Part shown: positions 5,545 to 6,619 of the stretch, in pieces | Layout of the letters: every line of letters begins with the position of its first letter | Numbering within the stretch: position 1 is the stretch's first letter | Source of the DNA: Flavobacteriales bacterium UBA4660 | GTDB lineage: Bacteria > Bacteroidota > Bacteroidia > Flavobacteriales_D > Sanyastnellaceae | Length of the DNA: 6,619 nucleotides | NCBI GenBank assembly: GCA_002405435.1 | Contig: DHLU01000011.1 | Location: 4,814 to 11,432 of the forward strand | Direction of reading: 5' to 3' | Position numbers and translations under genes: made by a program | The notes under the pieces: model-generated | The model's database searches: none | What the model saw: only the letters and a program-made list of their open reading frames with translations | What the model was told of the DNA's origin: nothing

Positions 5545-6619
5545 TTATGTGCTGCGCTTCAGCTTAATCTTTTGGCCGACCTGCAGCCGTGAAGGACTCA
5601 GGCCTTTGTTGAGGCTCTTGATGGAACTTTCGGTCACGCCGTCTTTTCGGTATTTGTTGGCGATGCTCCAAAGGGTATCGCCCGGTTGTATGGTGTAGTA
5701 GGTATATTTCACCTGGGGCTTGGTGGTGGTGGCGGGCGCCTGGGCCTGCGGTGCTTCGGCGGGTTTTTCCTGCGCAGGGGCCTGGGTTTCGGGCGTGGCC
5801 GATGCGGTGGACGGGGTTTCAGTGGCCTGCGCAGGCTGTTCGGTTACCGGTTGCGCTTGCTGCTCTGCCAAGACGGGAACCTTTACCCGGGTCTGGTACT
5901 TGAGTTTCTGACCGGAATGGATCACCGTGCCTTTGATGTGGTTCCACTTTTTCAGTTGCGCCACGGACACGTTGTGTTTCTCCGCGATTTTTCCCAGTGA
6001 TTCTCCGCTGCGCACCTTGTGGTAGCCCCAGTCGGTTTCGTAGGTATAGCTGACCACATTGCCCTTTTCGGCAGCAGAGGCTGTCGCAGATGCCTGCGCG
6101 GGCTGCGGCGCTAAGGGTACGGCTACCTTGCTCTGTTCATACACCAGTTGTTCATTGGCCAGAAAGAGCCCCACCTTCTCTACAGGAAGCACCAGGTAGT
6201 GGCGCATGCCATTGGCAGGAATTTCTCCCTTGCGGTAGGTGGCGTTGAGAAACTGGAGGTCTTCGGCCGGCATGTTGAGCGTGCTGGCCAGGGAAGAGAG
6301 CAGCACGCGGTTTTGAACGGTGACCGAGTCAGTTTCGAAAAAGGTAATCAGCGGTTTTTTCGGATACAGGTTGTGCTCGGGGGCAAAGTTCATCACATAA
6401 TTCACCGCGATGAGTGCAGGCACATAACCCTGGGTTTCTTTGGGCAGGTAAGGTTTGATGGTCCAGAAGTCTTTTGCACCCCCGGCCCTGCGAATGGCCT
6501 TGTTGACATTGCCCGGACCGCTGTTGTATGCGGCAAGGGCGAGTTCCCAGTTGTCGTACATCTTGTACAGCGCAAGCAGGTAGCGGCATGCTGCGTCGGT
6601 GCTCTTGTACATATCGAAA
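5545..6619 (-). CDS. MltD-like lytic transglycosylase with two LysM domains, 5' partial
   Basis: The frame is open to the right edge (codons for F and D precede the M at 6610-6612), so that ATG is internal and the N-terminus, signal peptide and catalytic Glu lie outside. In the visible part, numbered from that M, YKSTDAACRYLLALY (2-16) and LALAAYNSGPGNVNKAI (24-40) are the end of an SLT goose-lysozyme-type domain, with the conserved AYNxGPGNV. YVPALIAVNYVMNF (63-76) completes it. LysM 1 is at about 198-239 (YHKVRSGESLGKIA) and LysM 2 at about 305-352 (YYTIQPGDTLWSIA). A Pro/Ala/Gln/Thr-rich linker of about 60 residues separates them. MltD-type enzymes cleave peptidoglycan glycan strands to 1,6-anhydro products, and LysM domains bind the glycan. 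The product should act in the periplasm or at the outer membrane. No membrane segment is visible in this part. The next gene downstream is slyD-like. Confidence 0.93.
   Translation of the reverse strand, partial: FDMYKSTDAACRYLLALYKMYDNWELALAAYNSGPGNVNKAIRRAGGAKDFWTIKPYLPKETQGYVPALIAVNYVMNFAPEHNLYPKKPLITFFETDSVTVQNRVLLSSLASTLNMPAEDLQFLNATYRKGEIPANGMRHYLVLPVEKVGLFLANEQLVYEQSKVAVPLAPQPAQASATASAAEKGNVVSYTYETDWGYHKVRSGESLGKIAEKHNVSVAQLKKWNHIKGTVIHSGQKLKYQTRVKVPVLAEQQAQPVTEQPAQATETPSTASATPETQAPAQEKPAEAPQAQAPATTTKPQVKYTYYTIQPGDTLWSIANKYRKDGVTESSIKSLNKGLSPSRLQVGQKIKLKRST

Noticed and set aside
6610..6612. ATG taken as the start of the MltD/LysM protein
   Set aside because: The frame continues to the window edge and the ATG lies inside the SLT domain, so it is internal to a longer gene.

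Overview
The window looks like chromosomal core DNA from a member of the Bacteroidota. The strongest sign is the minus-strand order ftsX, then a DUF3098 membrane protein, then uppP, which as I recall is a typical Bacteroidota neighbourhood. The ftsX, SlyD-like and MltD/LysM proteins also look like that phylum. Base composition seems GC-rich for the group (estimated by eye), which produces many long spurious antisense ORFs. I cannot name a genus. No rRNA, tRNA, CRISPR array, transposon or phage gene is visible.

Layout from left to right. Positions 1-171 (+) are the last 56 codons of dprA. It converges on an 885-aa AsmA-like protein (205-2862, -). The other genes are also on the minus strand. 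Reading in the direction of transcription, they are: a lytic transglycosylase with two LysM domains that enters from beyond the right edge (5545-6619), a SlyD-like FKBP prolyl isomerase (5031-5483), ftsX (4029-4889), a DUF3098 protein (3728-3991), uppP (2943-3731) and the AsmA-like protein. The DUF3098 and uppP genes overlap by 4 bp (ATGA). The other gaps are 61 bp (mltD-slyD), 141 bp (slyD-ftsX), 37 bp (ftsX-DUF3098) and 80 bp (uppP-asmA). No gene-free stretch exceeds 300 bases.

The minus-strand cluster has an envelope theme: peptidoglycan cleavage (lytic transglycosylase), control of cell-wall hydrolysis at division (FtsX), undecaprenyl carrier recycling (UppP), envelope or lipid homeostasis (AsmA-like), and a folding helper (SlyD-like). 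DprA belongs to DNA uptake and recombination and is an unrelated neighbour.

No clearly new system is present. The most unusual signals are in the two longer minus-strand gaps. Each carries a terminator-like hairpin with a U-rich 3' side that ends only 5-8 nt before the next start codon (slyD and ftsX). The gap before ftsX also holds an in-frame, Cys-containing extension of slyD beyond its TGA stop, which includes a possible 18-codon leader ORF. These are observations from sequence alone, and chance remains a fair explanation for several.
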